Positions 1 through 8,810 of a DNA stretch of 64,000 bases are shown piece by piece. Under the pieces are notes generated by a model. It searched no databases. It was not told where the DNA came from and was given only the letters and a program-made list of their open reading frames with translations. The first letter of the stretch is position 1, and each line of letters starts with the position of its first letter. Made by a program: the position numbers and the translations under genes. The stretch covers positions 2,301,001 through 2,365,000 of the forward strand of contig CP016093.1 in assembly GCA_001664005.1 (NCBI GenBank). Direction: 5' to 3'. The stretch comes from Rhizobiales bacterium NRL2 (lineage in GTDB: Bacteria; Pseudomonadota; Alphaproteobacteria; Minwuiales; Minwuiaceae).

Positions 1-730
1 CGAGATGCGGCGAATCGATGTCGTCGCCCTGCAGCGCCCAGGTGCCGCCCAGAGAGGTGGGCGCGATCAGGATGGCGCCACGGCTGCGGGCGTCGCTGAG
101 CCAGCTCCACAGGAAGCCGCGTCCCCGTCCTCTGCCGCCGTGCAGCGCCACCACCAAGGGCCACTCGCGGCCGGGATCGTAGTATTCGGGGACGTAGACC
201 CAGAAGGTCTGCCGGCTGTCGAGATCCGGTCCGAAGGCGAGGATGCCGGTTCCTTCGGGCGCTGCGCCCGCAAGCGATTGCACCAGGGTCTCATCGTCCC
301 GGACCGCGGGATCCAGAAAGAAGCGGCTGACGGGTGGCAGGAAGCCCGCGATCGGATAGAGCGCCTCCAGGGCCTTCGGCAGATGCCGCAGCGCCCCGTA
401 GGCGAGACGGATGCCTTCGGGTGCGGCAGCGGCGTCGCGCAGGCCGGAGAGGGCGGCCGCGGCGTGGCCGGCCGCAAGATCGAGTTGCGCGCCGAGCGGT
501 GACAGGCGCTCGGGCCAATCGGGTGTGTCGGTCCGGGCCGCGCGCAGGGCTTCCTCGGCTTCCGCCGCCTCCACGGCCAGCCCGGCGATCGCCGCCGGGT
601 GCAGCCGCCGCGCCACGGACTGCAGCGCGGTCAGAGCATCCAGAAGGGGCGTCAGCAGCCGCTCGATCCGGGCGGTCTCCGCCTGGTCGAGGTCGATGCG
701 GGTCTGTTCGGGCGCGCCATCGTCGGACAT
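1..730 (-). CDS. Predicted alpha/beta hydrolase (phospholipase/carboxylesterase type), 3' end outside window
   Basis: The frame opens at an ATG at 730 and runs off the left edge, so 243 residues are visible and the catalytic C-terminal part is missing. Residues 1 to about 150 are Ala/Leu/Glu-rich and probably helical. An esterase-like core then begins, with TFWVYVPEYYDP followed by WPLVVALHGGRGRGRGF, the strand plus HGG oxyanion-hole segment seen in polyhydroxybutyrate-depolymerase and phospholipase/carboxylesterase families. The nucleophile elbow and catalytic His/Asp would lie beyond the window. It is divergent from the UbiD-family gene with a gap of about 78 bp. The substrate cannot be inferred, and the long N-terminal helical segment is not part of the minimal hydrolase fold. 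Confidence 0.7.
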   Translation of the reverse strand, partial: MSDDGAPEQTRIDLDQAETARIERLLTPLLDALTALQSVARRLHPAAIAGLAVEAAEAEEALRAARTDTPDWPERLSPLGAQLDLAAGHAAAALSGLRDAAAAPEGIRLAYGALRHLPKALEALYPIAGFLPPVSRFFLDPAVRDDETLVQSLAGAAPEGTGILAFGPDLDSRQTFWVYVPEYYDPGREWPLVVALHGGRGRGRGFLWSWLSDARSRGAILIAPTSLGGTWALQGDDIDSPHL

Positions 731-808
731 CAGGTCTCACCCCCACTTGCCGAAACCGCATAGTTTGCGGGATTGTCGCGCTGCGGCGTCCAGATTGACA
801 GGAACAAC

Positions 809-2314
809 ATGGCCGATCAGTCCCTTCGCGAATTCATGACGCGCCTGGAGCAGGCGGGCGAACTGGTCCGCGTGAAGGAGCCGGTTTCGACCGAACTGGA
901 GATGACCGAGATCCAGACCCGGTTGCTGGCCGAAGGCGGGCCGGCGGTGCTGTTCGAGCACCCGGTCAATCCCGACGGCACGCGCGCCGAGATGCCGGTC
1001 CTGGTCAACCTGTTCGGCACGGTCGAACGCGTGGCGAATGGCATGGGCCGCAAGCCGTCGGAACTCCGCGAGGTCGGCGAGATGCTCGCCTTCCTGCGCC
1101 AGCCGGAGCCGCCGGGCGGGTTCCGCGACGCCATCGACAAGCTCCCACTGCTGAAGACCGTGCTCGCCATGCGGCCCAGAACGAAGGGCTACGGCCCGGT
1201 CCATGACGTCATCCTGACCGGGGAGCAGATCGACCTGAACCGTCTGCCGGTGCAGACCTGCTGGCCGGGCGAGCCGGCGCCGCTGATCACCTGGCCGCTG
1301 GTGGTCACGAAAGGCCCGTCGGAGGCGAAGGAGGACGACTTCAACCTCGGCATCTACCGCATGCAGGTGATCGGCCGCGACCGCACCATCATGCGCTGGC
1401 TGAAACACCGGGGCGGGGCCCAGCACCATCGGCGCTGGAAGGGGGCACGGCCGGAGCCGTTACCCGCCGCGGCCGTGATCGGGGCCGATCCGGGCACCAT
1501 CCTGGCGGCGGTGACGCCGGTGCCGGACACGCTCTCCGAATACCAGTTCGCCGGCCTGCTGCGCGGCCGGAAGGTGGAACTGGTCGACTGCCAGACCGTG
1601 CCGCTGAAGGTGCCGGCGGAAGCCGAGATCGTTCTGGAAGGCCATGTCAGCCTGGACGAGACGGCCGAGGAGGGACCCTATGGCGACCACACGGGCTACT
1701 ACAACGCCGTCGAGCGCTTCCCCGTCTTCCACGTTTCCGCGATCACGATGCGGAAGGATCCGATCTACCTCTCCACCTTCACCGGCCGTCCGCCCGACGA
1801 GCCGAGCGTGCTGGGCGAGGCGCTGAACGAGGTCTTCGTGCCGCTGTTCCGCCAGCAGTTTCCGGAGATCGTCGACTTCTGGCTGCCGCCCGAGGGCTGC
1901 TCCTACCGCATCGCGGTGGTGTCGATGAAGAAGGCCTATCCGGGCCACGCCAAGCGGGTGATGCTGGGCGTCTGGTCCTATCTCCGCCAGTTCATGTACA
2001 CGAAGTGGGTCATCGTGGTGGACGACGACATCGACGCGCGCGACTGGAAGGACGTGATGTGGGCGATCTCCACCCGCATGGACCCGGCCCGCGACGTCAC
2101 CATGATCGAGAACACGCCGATCGACTATCTCGACTTCGCCAGCCCCGAGGATGGACTGGGTTCCAAGATCGGTCTGGACGCCACCAACAAGTGGCCGCCC
2201 GAGACGAAGCGCGACTGGGGCACGAAGATCCGCATGTCCGACGACGTCATCGAAACGGTGAGCGAGAAGTGGCCGCGCCTCGGTCTGCCGGGCTCGGGAA
2301 AGCCGATCTGGTAG
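809..2314 (+). CDS. ubiD: UbiD-family prenylated-FMN-dependent decarboxylase
   Basis: A 501-residue member of the UbiD family, which in ubiquinone synthesis decarboxylates 3-polyprenyl-4-hydroxybenzoate using prenylated FMN. E. coli UbiD is about 497 residues. Visible family features are the cofactor-binding segment [17 protein letters not shown] (about residues 181-197), the following [12 protein letters not shown], and the catalytic acidic segment [16 protein letters not shown] (about residues 283-298). The ATG at 809 was chosen because AGGA precedes it and the protein then starts like family members; an upstream in-frame extension to 773 lacks support. No flavin prenyltransferase (UbiX) is adjacent. 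It could be a paralogue acting on another aromatic acid; family certain, substrate likely. Confidence 0.88.
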   Translation: MADQSLREFMTRLEQAGELVRVKEPVSTELEMTEIQTRLLAEGGPAVLFEHPVNPDGTRAEMPVLVNLFGTVERVANGMGRKPSELREVGEMLAFLRQPEPPGGFRDAIDKLPLLKTVLAMRPRTKGYGPVHDVILTGEQIDLNRLPVQTCWPGEPAPLITWPLVVTKGPSEAKEDDFNLGIYRMQVIGRDRTIMRWLKHRGGAQHHRRWKGARPEPLPAAAVIGADPGTILAAVTPVPDTLSEYQFAGLLRGRKVELVDCQTVPLKVPAEAEIVLEGHVSLDETAEEGPYGDHTGYYNAVERFPVFHVSAITMRKDPIYLSTFTGRPPDEPSVLGEALNEVFVPLFRQQFPEIVDFWLPPEGCSYRIAVVSMKKAYPGHAKRVMLGVWSYLRQFMYTKWVIVVDDDIDARDWKDVMWAISTRMDPARDVTMIENTPIDYLDFASPEDGLGSKIGLDATNKWPPETKRDWGTKIRMSDDVIETVSEKWPRLGLPGSGKPIW

Positions 2315-2364
2315 CAGCCGGAGAGCGGCTTGCCGGCCCGTTCGGGGCGCCATTGCGGGTTCGG

Positions 2365-2392
2365 TTGAAATCGGTGCGAGGCCGTATATATT
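2365..2392 (+). promoter_or_regulatory. Candidate sigma-70 promoter for yajC-secDF
   Basis: TTGAAA at 2365-2370 and TATATT at 2387-2392 are separated by 16 bp, in the intergenic region after the ubiD-like gene. The predicted start lies near 2400, giving a leader of about 65 nt. Confidence 0.55.
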
Positions 2393-2406
2393 CCCGGCAC
2401 CTTTGC

Positions 2407-2432
2407 GGAGGCCGCGCTGGGCGGAGGCCTCC
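2407..2432 (+). other. Inverted repeat in the yajC leader
   Basis: GGAGGCC (2407-2413) and GGCCTCC (2426-2432) form a 7-bp stem with a 12-nt loop just after the predicted yajC transcription start. No U-run follows, so it is not an intrinsic terminator. It may stabilise the leader or be an operator. Confidence 0.4.
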
Positions 2433-2464
2433 TGACACCTCTCCTGCTTGATGGAGCCTATCTC

Positions 2465-2857
2465 ATGTGGATTTCCCCGGCATATGCGCAGGCCGCCGGC
2501 GGCGATGGCGGCGGTCTGATGACCTTCCTGCCGCTGATCCTGATCTTCGTGGTGTTCTACTTCCTGCTGATCCGTCCGCAGCAGAAGAAGGCCAAGGAGC
2601 ACCGCCAGATGGTGCAGAACGTGCGCCGCGGCGACACCGTGGTCACCGGCGGCGGCATCGTCGGCAAGGTGACCAAGGTCAAGGACGACCAGACCATTCA
2701 GCTCGAGATTGCCGAGGGCGTCCGCATCGACGTGGTCAAGGGCACCCTGGCCGACGTGCGCTCCAAGACGGCGCCGGCGAACGATCCCGCGCCCGCCAAC
2801 AAGGACGGCGGCGAAGGCGGCGGCGGCCTGATGGGCAAGCTCGGCCTCAAGAAATAA
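2465..2857 (+). CDS. yajC: Preprotein translocase accessory subunit YajC
   Basis: A 130-residue single-span inner-membrane protein that associates with SecD and SecF and assists the SecYEG translocon. The N-terminus carries a hydrophobic span (FLPLILIFVVFYFLLIRPQQ, about residues 20-39), followed by the typical basic QQKKAKEHR stretch and a small soluble domain with the RGDTVVTGGGIVGKV motif. The C-terminus is Gly/Ala/Pro-rich. Length and position directly before secD are standard. The ATG at 2465 follows GGAGCC. A 24-bp gap to secD suggests one transcript. Confidence 0.96.
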   Translation: MWISPAYAQAAGGDGGGLMTFLPLILIFVVFYFLLIRPQQKKAKEHRQMVQNVRRGDTVVTGGGIVGKVTKVKDDQTIQLEIAEGVRIDVVKGTLADVRSKTAPANDPAPANKDGGEGGGGLMGKLGLKK

Positions 2858-2881
2858 CCCGGTCCGGGGACCTCAGCCGGC

Positions 2882-4507
2882 ATGCTGCATTTCGAGAAGT
2901 GGAAGATCGCGGTCATCGCGCTGGTCTGCCTGCTGGGGCTCGTCTTCACGATTCCCAACTTCCTGTCCGAGGACACCCGGTCGGAGATACCCGACTGGCT
3001 GCCCAACCAGTCGATCAACCTCGGGCTGGATCTGCGCGGCGGCTCCCACCTGTTGCTGGAGGTCGACCGCGAGGCGGTGATCGACGACCGGATGACCGAC
3101 ATCGTCGAGACGATTCGCACCGATCTGGGCGACGTCTCTCCGCGCATCCGCCGTTCCGGCTTCCAGCGCGACGGCCGGTCAGTCGCCTTCGAGATCCGAG
3201 ATCCCGCGCGGCTGGATGAGGCCGTCGACGTCGTCCGCGACACGGTGCAGACCAGCACCGGCGTCGGCGGCGGCTTTGCGGCCGGCTTCGGCGGCGGGGG
3301 ACCCGGTACAGAGGTCGAGACGGAAGGCAACCGGATCATCGTCCGGCTGACCGACGACGGCGTGGCCCAGCGCATGGTCCAAGTGGTGCAGCAATCCATC
3401 GAGATCGTGCGCAAGCGCGTCGACGAACTGGGCGTCGCGGAGCCGACGATCCAGCAGGAAGGCCTGGACCGCATCATCGTGCAGGCGCCGGGGCTGGACG
3501 ATCCCGAGCGGCTGAAGGAGATCCTCGGCAAGACCGCGAAGATGACCTTCCACCTGGTGGATCAGTCGGCCGATCCGTTCGGCGATCGCGTGCCGCCGGG
3601 GTCGATGCGGCTCTACGAGCAGCCCGACGTCGAGGGCGGCCAGGCGCGCCCCTGGATCATCCGCAAGAAGGTGGAGGTTTCCGGCGAGCATCTGGTCGAC
3701 GCCCAGCCGACCTTCGATCAGGGACAGCCGGTGGTGTCGTTCCGCTTCGACAGCGTCGGCGCCAAGCGTTTCGGCAAGATAACCAGCGAGAATGTCGGCC
3801 GGCCCTTCGCCATCGTCCTGGACGACGAGATCATCTCCGCGCCGCGCATCAACAGCCCAATCCTGCAGGGCAGCGGCATCATCACCGGCGGCTTCACGGC
3901 CCAGACGGCCAACGACCTGGCGGTCCTGCTGCGCGCCGGCGCGCTGCCTGCGCCGCTGACCATCCTGGAGGAACGGACGGTCGGCCCCGATCTCGGCGCC
4001 GACTCGATCGCGGCGGGCGAGTTGGCCGCCGGACTGGGGTTCCTTTTCGTCGTCATCTTCATGGTGGTGTCCTACGGGCCGGTCTTCGGCATGGCGGCCA
4101 ACGTGGCGCTGGTGACCAACCTGGTGCTGATCATGGGTACGCTTTCCAGCCTGCAGGCCACGCTGACCCTGCCCGGGATCGCCGGCATCGTGCTCACCAT
4201 CGGCATGGCGGTCGACGCCAACGTGCTGATATTCGAGCGCATCCGGGAGGAACTGGCGAACGGCCGCTCTCCGATCAACGCGGTCGAGGCCGGCTACAAG
4301 CGCGCTTTCGTCACCATCGTGGACTCCAACGTGACCACGCTGATTGCCGCGGCCATCCTGTTCGGCATGGGCTCCGGCCCGGTGCGGGGCTTTGCGGTGA
4401 CGCTCGGCATCGGCATCGTCAGCTCCATGTTCACGGCCATCCTGCTCAGCCGCATGATCATCGCGACGTGGCTGCGCCGGCGGCGTCCGGCCTTGCTCAA
4501 CATCTAG
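2882..4507 (+). CDS. secD: Protein translocase subunit SecD
   Basis: A 541-residue component of the SecDF complex, which uses proton motive force to help pull exported proteins through SecYEG. It has an N-terminal transmembrane helix (about residues 7-25), the signature NLGLDLRGGSHLLLEVD around residue 46, a large periplasmic P1 region, and five C-terminal helices from about residue 380. The segment GMAVDANVLIFERIREEL is the conserved helix-4 motif shared with SecF. It is longer than the minimal form but within the usual range. secF follows after 12 bp. Confidence 0.97.
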   Translation: MLHFEKWKIAVIALVCLLGLVFTIPNFLSEDTRSEIPDWLPNQSINLGLDLRGGSHLLLEVDREAVIDDRMTDIVETIRTDLGDVSPRIRRSGFQRDGRSVAFEIRDPARLDEAVDVVRDTVQTSTGVGGGFAAGFGGGGPGTEVETEGNRIIVRLTDDGVAQRMVQVVQQSIEIVRKRVDELGVAEPTIQQEGLDRIIVQAPGLDDPERLKEILGKTAKMTFHLVDQSADPFGDRVPPGSMRLYEQPDVEGGQARPWIIRKKVEVSGEHLVDAQPTFDQGQPVVSFRFDSVGAKRFGKITSENVGRPFAIVLDDEIISAPRINSPILQGSGIITGGFTAQTANDLAVLLRAGALPAPLTILEERTVGPDLGADSIAAGELAAGLGFLFVVIFMVVSYGPVFGMAANVALVTNLVLIMGTLSSLQATLTLPGIAGIVLTIGMAVDANVLIFERIREELANGRSPINAVEAGYKRAFVTIVDSNVTTLIAAAILFGMGSGPVRGFAVTLGIGIVSSMFTAILLSRMIIATWLRRRRPALLNI

Positions 4508-4519
4508 GGGGATTGCCGT

Positions 4520-5464
4520 ATGTTCCGTCTGAGAATGGTCCCCGAGAAGACCGCCATCTCCTTCATGAAGTTCCGCATGGCCGCGTTCGCGCTGTCGGCG
4601 ATTCTGGCGCTGGCCTCCGCCGGCCTGTTCTTCGGCGTCGGGCTCAACCGGGGCATCGATTTCGAGGGCGGCATCCTGATCGAGGTGGCCACCCAGGGCC
4701 CGGCCGACCTGGCCGAGATGCGCGACACGCTGGGCGGGTTGGGTCTCGGCGAAGTGGCGCTGCAGGAGTTCGGCGCCGCCAATGACGTCCTGATCCGCGT
4801 CGAACGTCAGCCCGGGGAGGCCGAGGCGCAGGAGACGGCCATCGACAAGGTGAAGGCAGCGCTGGAGCCGACCAATCCCGGCATCAGCTATCGCCGCGTC
4901 GAGTTCGTCGGACCGAAGGTTTCCGGCGAACTGGTGGAGGCCGCCGTACTTGCCGTGCTGACGGCGGTCGTCGCCATGCTGTTCTACATCTGGCTGCGTT
5001 TCGAGTGGCAGTTCTCCCTCGGCGCCGTGGCGGCGCTGGTCCATGACGTGATCCTGACCATCGGGTTCTTCGCGATCACCCGGACGGAGTTCAATCTGGC
5101 TTCCGTCGCGGCGATCCTCACCATTGTCGGCTACTCCATCAACGACACGGTCGTGGTCTACGACCGTGTCCGGGAGAATCTGCGCAAGTTCAAGCAGATG
5201 CCGCTCGGGGATCTGCTCGACCGTTCGATCAACGACACCCTGTCCCGCACGGTGGTGACCGGCGTGACGACGCTGCTGGCGCTTGGCGCGCTGTTCTTCT
5301 TCGGCGGCGAGGTGATCCGCGGGTTCTCCGCGGCTCTGATCTGGGGCATCGTGATCGGCACCTATTCCTCCATCTTCATCGCCGCGCCGATGCTGCCGGC
5401 GCTGGGCTTGCAGCGCAATCAGCGTGAGGATGAAGCCGAAGAAGAGGCCACGGAGACCACCTGA
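4520..5464 (+). CDS. secF: Protein translocase subunit SecF
   Basis: A 314-residue partner of SecD. The N-terminal helix is followed by NRGIDFEGGILIEV, the SecF counterpart of the SecD LDLRGG motif. Further hydrophobic spans surround IVGYSINDTVVVYDRVREN, the SecF family signature. The start ATG is preceded by GGGGGA. The stop TGA overlaps the ATG of the next gene (TGATG), pointing to translational coupling with the Mth938-like gene. Confidence 0.97.
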   Translation: MFRLRMVPEKTAISFMKFRMAAFALSAILALASAGLFFGVGLNRGIDFEGGILIEVATQGPADLAEMRDTLGGLGLGEVALQEFGAANDVLIRVERQPGEAEAQETAIDKVKAALEPTNPGISYRRVEFVGPKVSGELVEAAVLAVLTAVVAMLFYIWLRFEWQFSLGAVAALVHDVILTIGFFAITRTEFNLASVAAILTIVGYSINDTVVVYDRVRENLRKFKQMPLGDLLDRSINDTLSRTVVTGVTTLLALGALFFFGGEVIRGFSAALIWGIVIGTYSSIFIAAPMLPALGLQRNQREDEAEEEATETT

Positions 5465-5841
5465 TGGACCTGACGCCAAAGGTGCCGGCCGACAGGCAGG
5501 TTCTGGAGGCCTATGGGGACCGGGGGTTCCGCGTGTCGGGGCGGCGCTTCGAGGGATCGCTGCTGGTCTTTCCCAGGGAAGTGCTGCCCTGGCCGGTCAG
5601 CACCATGGACGAGTTGTCGCCGGAAAGTCTCGGTCCGATGATCGAGCGCGCCGGCGAGGTGGAGATCATGCTGCTCGGCGCCGGTGCCGCCATGGCCTTT
5701 GTGCCTGCGGCGCTGCGCCAGCATCTGAAGGACCACGGCATCGCCGTGGACGTCATGGACACAGGCGCGGCGTGCCGCACCTACAACGTGCTGATGGCGG
5801 AAGACCGCCGGGTCGCCGCGGCGCTGATCGCGGTCGACTGA
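5464..5841 (+). CDS. Mth938-like (DUF498) protein, relative of mitochondrial NDUFAF3
   Basis: A 125-residue soluble protein of the Mth938/DUF498 family. Mitochondrial NDUFAF3, a complex I assembly factor, belongs to this family. Motifs include VSGRRFEGSLLVFPREVLPW, the LLGAGAAMAFVPAALRQHLK segment, and the C-terminal TGAACRTYNVLMAEDRRVAAAL characteristic of the family. It is translationally coupled to secF by a 1-nt overlap, a gene order I recall as common in alphaproteobacteria. The bacterial biochemical role is unknown; linkage with secDF suggests membrane protein biogenesis, which is inference. Confidence 0.85.
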   Translation: MDLTPKVPADRQVLEAYGDRGFRVSGRRFEGSLLVFPREVLPWPVSTMDELSPESLGPMIERAGEVEIMLLGAGAAMAFVPAALRQHLKDHGIAVDVMDTGAACRTYNVLMAEDRRVAAALIAVD

Positions 5842-5866
5842 GGCGCCGCCTGGCGCCGCGCGGCGG

Positions 5867-6307
5867 CTATTGCTGGCCGGGAATCAGGTTGCCGAGAAGT
5901 TGTTCGAAAAAGCCGAGCTTGGCGCCCTGGGTCGGCGTCTCGCGCTTCACGTAGGCGACCTGCTGCGCGTCGCCCATGTCGTACTGGCGCAGGTTGGCGA
6001 CTCGGCCGGTCTCGTCGAAATCGATGGCGACGACCTGCTGGGCGACGGTTTCCTCGTCCAGTTCCGTATAGCGCTCGGACTGTTTGGAGATGTAGTACCA
6101 GGTGTCCGAATGCTGCTGGAAGGTCGCCACGCTGGAGGGGCTGCCCAGAATGTCGGTGACCTGCTGCTGCGTCGTGACGCCGACCTGGACCCTGTCGATG
6201 TCCTGTTGGTCGAGGTGGTGGCCCCGGGTGATGCGGTCCGGCGTGCAGGCGGTAATTGCCAGGACCAGGGCCGTGGCGGCGCAGACGGTGAGGATAGCGC
6301 GGTTCAT
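5867..6307 (-). CDS. bamE: Outer membrane protein assembly lipoprotein BamE
   Basis: A 146-residue lipoprotein of the SmpA/OmlA family, part of the BAM complex that inserts beta-barrel proteins. From the chosen ATG at 6307 the protein begins with a classic lipoprotein signal, with lipobox I-T-A-C and the modified cysteine at residue 21. An ATG 12 codons upstream would bury the signal in a charged extension. The domain shows VGVTTQQQVTDILGSPSS and DTWYYISKQ, the usual BamE strand-helix signature. Convergent with the secF operon and divergent from the UQCC-like gene. Confidence 0.93.
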   Translation of the reverse strand: MNRAILTVCAATALVLAITACTPDRITRGHHLDQQDIDRVQVGVTTQQQVTDILGSPSSVATFQQHSDTWYYISKQSERYTELDEETVAQQVVAIDFDETGRVANLRQYDMGDAQQVAYVKRETPTQGAKLGFFEQLLGNLIPGQQ

Positions 6308-6383
6308 CTGTCTCCGTTCCAGAATACGCGGAATGGCGACCATTGACTGGGCGGGCCGCGACGCCTAGCTGTGAGCCTTCGAT

Positions 6384-6397
6384 TGCCCTTCGGGGCA
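6384..6397 (+). other. UUCG-type hairpin in leader of the UQCC-like gene
   Basis: TGCCC (6384-6388), loop TTCG (6389-6392) and GGGCA (6393-6397) form a stable small hairpin about 26 nt before the ATG at 6423. No U-run follows. It may protect the 5' end or tune translation. Confidence 0.4.
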
Positions 6398-6422
6398 GGC
6401 ATTGTCAACAGGTACGGCATCG

Positions 6423-6977
6423 ATGGCGCTCTTCGGCCTGTTCCGGTCCGATCCGCTCAAGGAGTCAGGCTACGCCATGTATGGCGTGGCCGGCGAACAT
6501 GCGCGTCTGCCGGCCTTCTACGAGGCGCTGGAGGTCGATGACAGCTTCGACGGACGCTTCGATCTGCTGGTCCTGCATCTTCACCTGATCATGCGGCGGC
6601 TGCGGACGCTCTCCCGCGACGGCCGGCGCGCGCAGCAGCATCTTTTCGACGTCTTCATCAAGGACATCGACCAGGGCCTGCGCCTTGCCGGCGTCGGCGA
6701 CATCGGGATCGGCCACCGGGTCAAGAAGATGTCCAACGCCTATTATGGTCGCGTCATCGCCTATGACACTGCCATGGATGAAGGCGAGGGGCGTGCGCTG
6801 GAAGATGCCCTGCACCGCAATCTCTACCGTGCGCGGAACGTGCGGCCGGAAACGCTGCCGGCGATGGCGGCCTATGTCCGCGGCGCGGAGGCGCGGCTTG
6901 CGGCCGCCGCCGACGCGGACATCGTTTCCGGGCGCTTCGTCTTCGGCGAACCGGAACGGGAGAAGGAAGATGTCTGA
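6423..6977 (+). CDS. Ubiquinol-cytochrome c chaperone family protein (CBP3/UQCC1-like)
   Basis: A 184-residue protein of the family that includes yeast Cbp3 and human UQCC1, which assist cytochrome b/bc1 complex biogenesis. Visible family features are the FDLLVLHLHLIMRRL segment, then QHLFDVFIKDIDQGLRLAGVGD and HRVKKMSNAYYGRVIAYD. The ATG at 6423 was preferred over an upstream TTG at 6402 because it follows ACAGG and gives the usual N-terminus. It overlaps the DUF177 gene by 8 nt. A role in bacterial bc1 assembly is inferred from the family. Confidence 0.85.
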   Translation: MALFGLFRSDPLKESGYAMYGVAGEHARLPAFYEALEVDDSFDGRFDLLVLHLHLIMRRLRTLSRDGRRAQQHLFDVFIKDIDQGLRLAGVGDIGIGHRVKKMSNAYYGRVIAYDTAMDEGEGRALEDALHRNLYRARNVRPETLPAMAAYVRGAEARLAAAADADIVSGRFVFGEPEREKEDV

Positions 6978-7524
6978 TGCGCCCGGCCCGCCGCCGGTCT
7001 CCCGCCTGCTGAAGGTGGACAGCCTGGGACCGGAGGGCGAGGACTTCCATATCGAGTTCGACGCGGCCGAACGCGAACGTGTCGCCGAGGCGTTCGATGT
7101 CATTTCCGTGGAGGATGTGGTGGCGGACGGACATGTCTGGCCGGCCGACGGCGGCGCCTTCGTCGATTTCCGCCTGCAGGGCCGAGTGACCCAGGCCTGC
7201 GTCGTGACCCTGGAGCCGGTAAGCTGCGTTGTTGACGAGCGTGTCAGCTTGCATTACACGCCCTCTACCGCCGCGTCCGCTGACCCGATTGTCATCGACA
7301 TCACCGATGAGGACGATCCGCCAGAACACATGGTGGATGGCAAGATCGATGTCGGCGCGGCCATGACGGAACATCTCGCGCTGGGTCTGGATCCTTATCC
7401 TCGCCGGCCGGATGCAGAGCTGCCCGAAGGCGTCGGCGACGATGTGCCCGAGGGGCGTCAGCGGCCCTTCGAGGTCCTGGCGAAACTGAAGAATGACAAG
7501 GACGACAACGGCTCCGGCAACTGA
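6970..7524 (+). CDS. DUF177 (YceD-family) protein
   Basis: A 184-residue member of DUF177/YceD, almost always found just upstream of rpmF. Plant and bacterial members are linked to 23S rRNA maturation, so a ribosome-biogenesis role is likely but not proven here. It contains FRLQGRVTQACVVTLEPV (about residues 70-87), the family core around a conserved Cys, followed by an acidic region (DITDEDDPPEHM) and AAMTEHLALGLDPYPRRP. The ATG at 6970 lies inside the preceding gene behind GAAGGA. The 24-bp spacing to rpmF supports co-transcription. Confidence 0.9.
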   Translation: MSDAPGPPPVSRLLKVDSLGPEGEDFHIEFDAAERERVAEAFDVISVEDVVADGHVWPADGGAFVDFRLQGRVTQACVVTLEPVSCVVDERVSLHYTPSTAASADPIVIDITDEDDPPEHMVDGKIDVGAAMTEHLALGLDPYPRRPDAELPEGVGDDVPEGRQRPFEVLAKLKNDKDDNGSGN

Positions 7525-7548
7525 CGGACTGGTTGGGGAACGAGAAAC

Positions 7549-7734
7549 ATGGCTGTACCCAAGAGCAAGATTTCACCCTCCCGCAGGGGGATGCGCCGGT
7601 CGCACGACAAGCTGTCGGCGGCAAAGACGCACGAATGCCCGAACTGCGGCGAGATCAAGCGTCCGCATCACCTGTGCCCCTCTTGCGGCCACTACCGTGA
7701 ACGCGAAGTCACCGAAGGCGGCGACATCGCCTGA
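7549..7734 (+). CDS. rpmF: 50S ribosomal protein L32
   Basis: A 61-residue ribosomal protein with the canonical start [19 protein letters not shown] and a zinc-ribbon made of CPNC and CPSC (C+ form), so it binds zinc rather than being a C-minus paralogue. It lies between the DUF177 gene and plsX, the classic bacterial arrangement joining ribosome and phospholipid synthesis. Confidence 0.98.
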   Translation: MAVPKSKISPSRRGMRRSHDKLSAAKTHECPNCGEIKRPHHLCPSCGHYREREVTEGGDIA

Positions 7735-7760
7735 TAGCGGCGTTGCCGCGGGGACAGTGG

Positions 7761-8810
7761 ATGGATCGCTCAATCGTCATATCGCTCGATGCGATGGGCG
7801 GCGACCACGCGCCGAGGGTGGTGGTTGAGGCGCTCCGCTCCGCCCGACTGCAGATTCCCGATATCAGGTTCATCCTCTTCGGCGACCGGAACGCCATCGC
7901 CCGCTACATGGACGATGGCATGAAGGACTATGTCGAGGTCCGCCATACCGATCAGGTGATCGCGTCCGACGACAAGCCGAGCCAGGCTCTGCGCCGGGGC
8001 AAGAAATCGTCCATGCGGCTGGCCATCGACGCGGTGCGCGACGGCGAGGCGCAGGGCGTCGTCTCCGGCGGCAACACCGGCGCGCTGATGGCCATGTCGC
8101 TGTTCTCGCTCAGGCCGATCGCCGGCATCGACCGGCCCGCCATCGCCGGCTTCATGCCGACGATGCGGGGCGAAAGCGTGATGCTGGATCTGGGCGCGAA
8201 CGCCGTCTGCGACGAGACGAATCTGGTTCAGTTCGCCCTGCTGGGCGCCGACTTCTGCCGTGCCGTACTGGGCCGGGAGACACCGTCGGTCGGCCTGCTG
8301 AACATGGGCGAGGAGGAACTGAAGGGCGACGAGGTGGTGCGCGGCGCCGCCGAACGCCTCCGGGCGATGGACAATCCCGGCTTCCGCTATCACGGCTTCG
8401 TCGAAGGCACCGACATCACCCGCGGCGTGGTCGATGTGGTTGTCACCGACGGCTTCAGTGGCAATGTAGCCCTGAAGAGCCATGAAGGCGCGGCGCGCAT
8501 GGTGGCCTACACGCTCCGCCAGGCGATGACAGCCTCCTGGGCCGGCCGCCTGGGCGCCTTTGTCGCCCGCGGCGCCTTCAGGCGCCTGCGCGAGCGTCTC
8601 GACCCCAATGGCTACAATGGCGGGGTCTTCCTGGGGCTCAATGGCGTCGTCGTGAAAAGCCATGGCGGCGCCAACGCCACCGGCTTCACCTCGGCGGTCC
8701 GGCTGGCGGCCGACATGGTTCGGGATGGCATGGTCGGCCGAATCACCCGAGACTTCGAGCAGGCGGGGTTCAAGGCTGAAGATCCGCAACCGAACGCGGG
8801 GAATGCATGA
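7761..8810 (+). CDS. plsX: Phosphate acyltransferase PlsX
   Basis: A 349-residue enzyme that converts acyl-ACP to acyl-phosphate for phosphatidic acid synthesis with PlsY. It begins with [20 protein letters not shown] and contains [35 protein letters not shown] and [17 protein letters not shown], all PlsX hallmarks. The ATG at 7761 is favoured over an in-frame TTG six codons upstream and is preceded by a GGGGAC stretch. The stop overlaps the fabH ATG by 4 nt (ATGA). Confidence 0.97.
   Translation: MDRSIVISLDAMGGDHAPRVVVEALRSARLQIPDIRFILFGDRNAIARYMDDGMKDYVEVRHTDQVIASDDKPSQALRRGKKSSMRLAIDAVRDGEAQGVVSGGNTGALMAMSLFSLRPIAGIDRPAIAGFMPTMRGESVMLDLGANAVCDETNLVQFALLGADFCRAVLGRETPSVGLLNMGEEELKGDEVVRGAAERLRAMDNPGFRYHGFVEGTDITRGVVDVVVTDGFSGNVALKSHEGAARMVAYTLRQAMTASWAGRLGAFVARGAFRRLRERLDPNGYNGGVFLGLNGVVVKSHGGANATGFTSAVRLAADMVRDGMVGRITRDFEQAGFKAEDPQPNAGNA

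Noticed and set aside
3179-5479. A 766-codon minus-strand open frame opposite secD and secF
   Set aside because: It mirrors the reading frame of well-conserved translocase genes and shows no recognisable domain or ribosome binding site.
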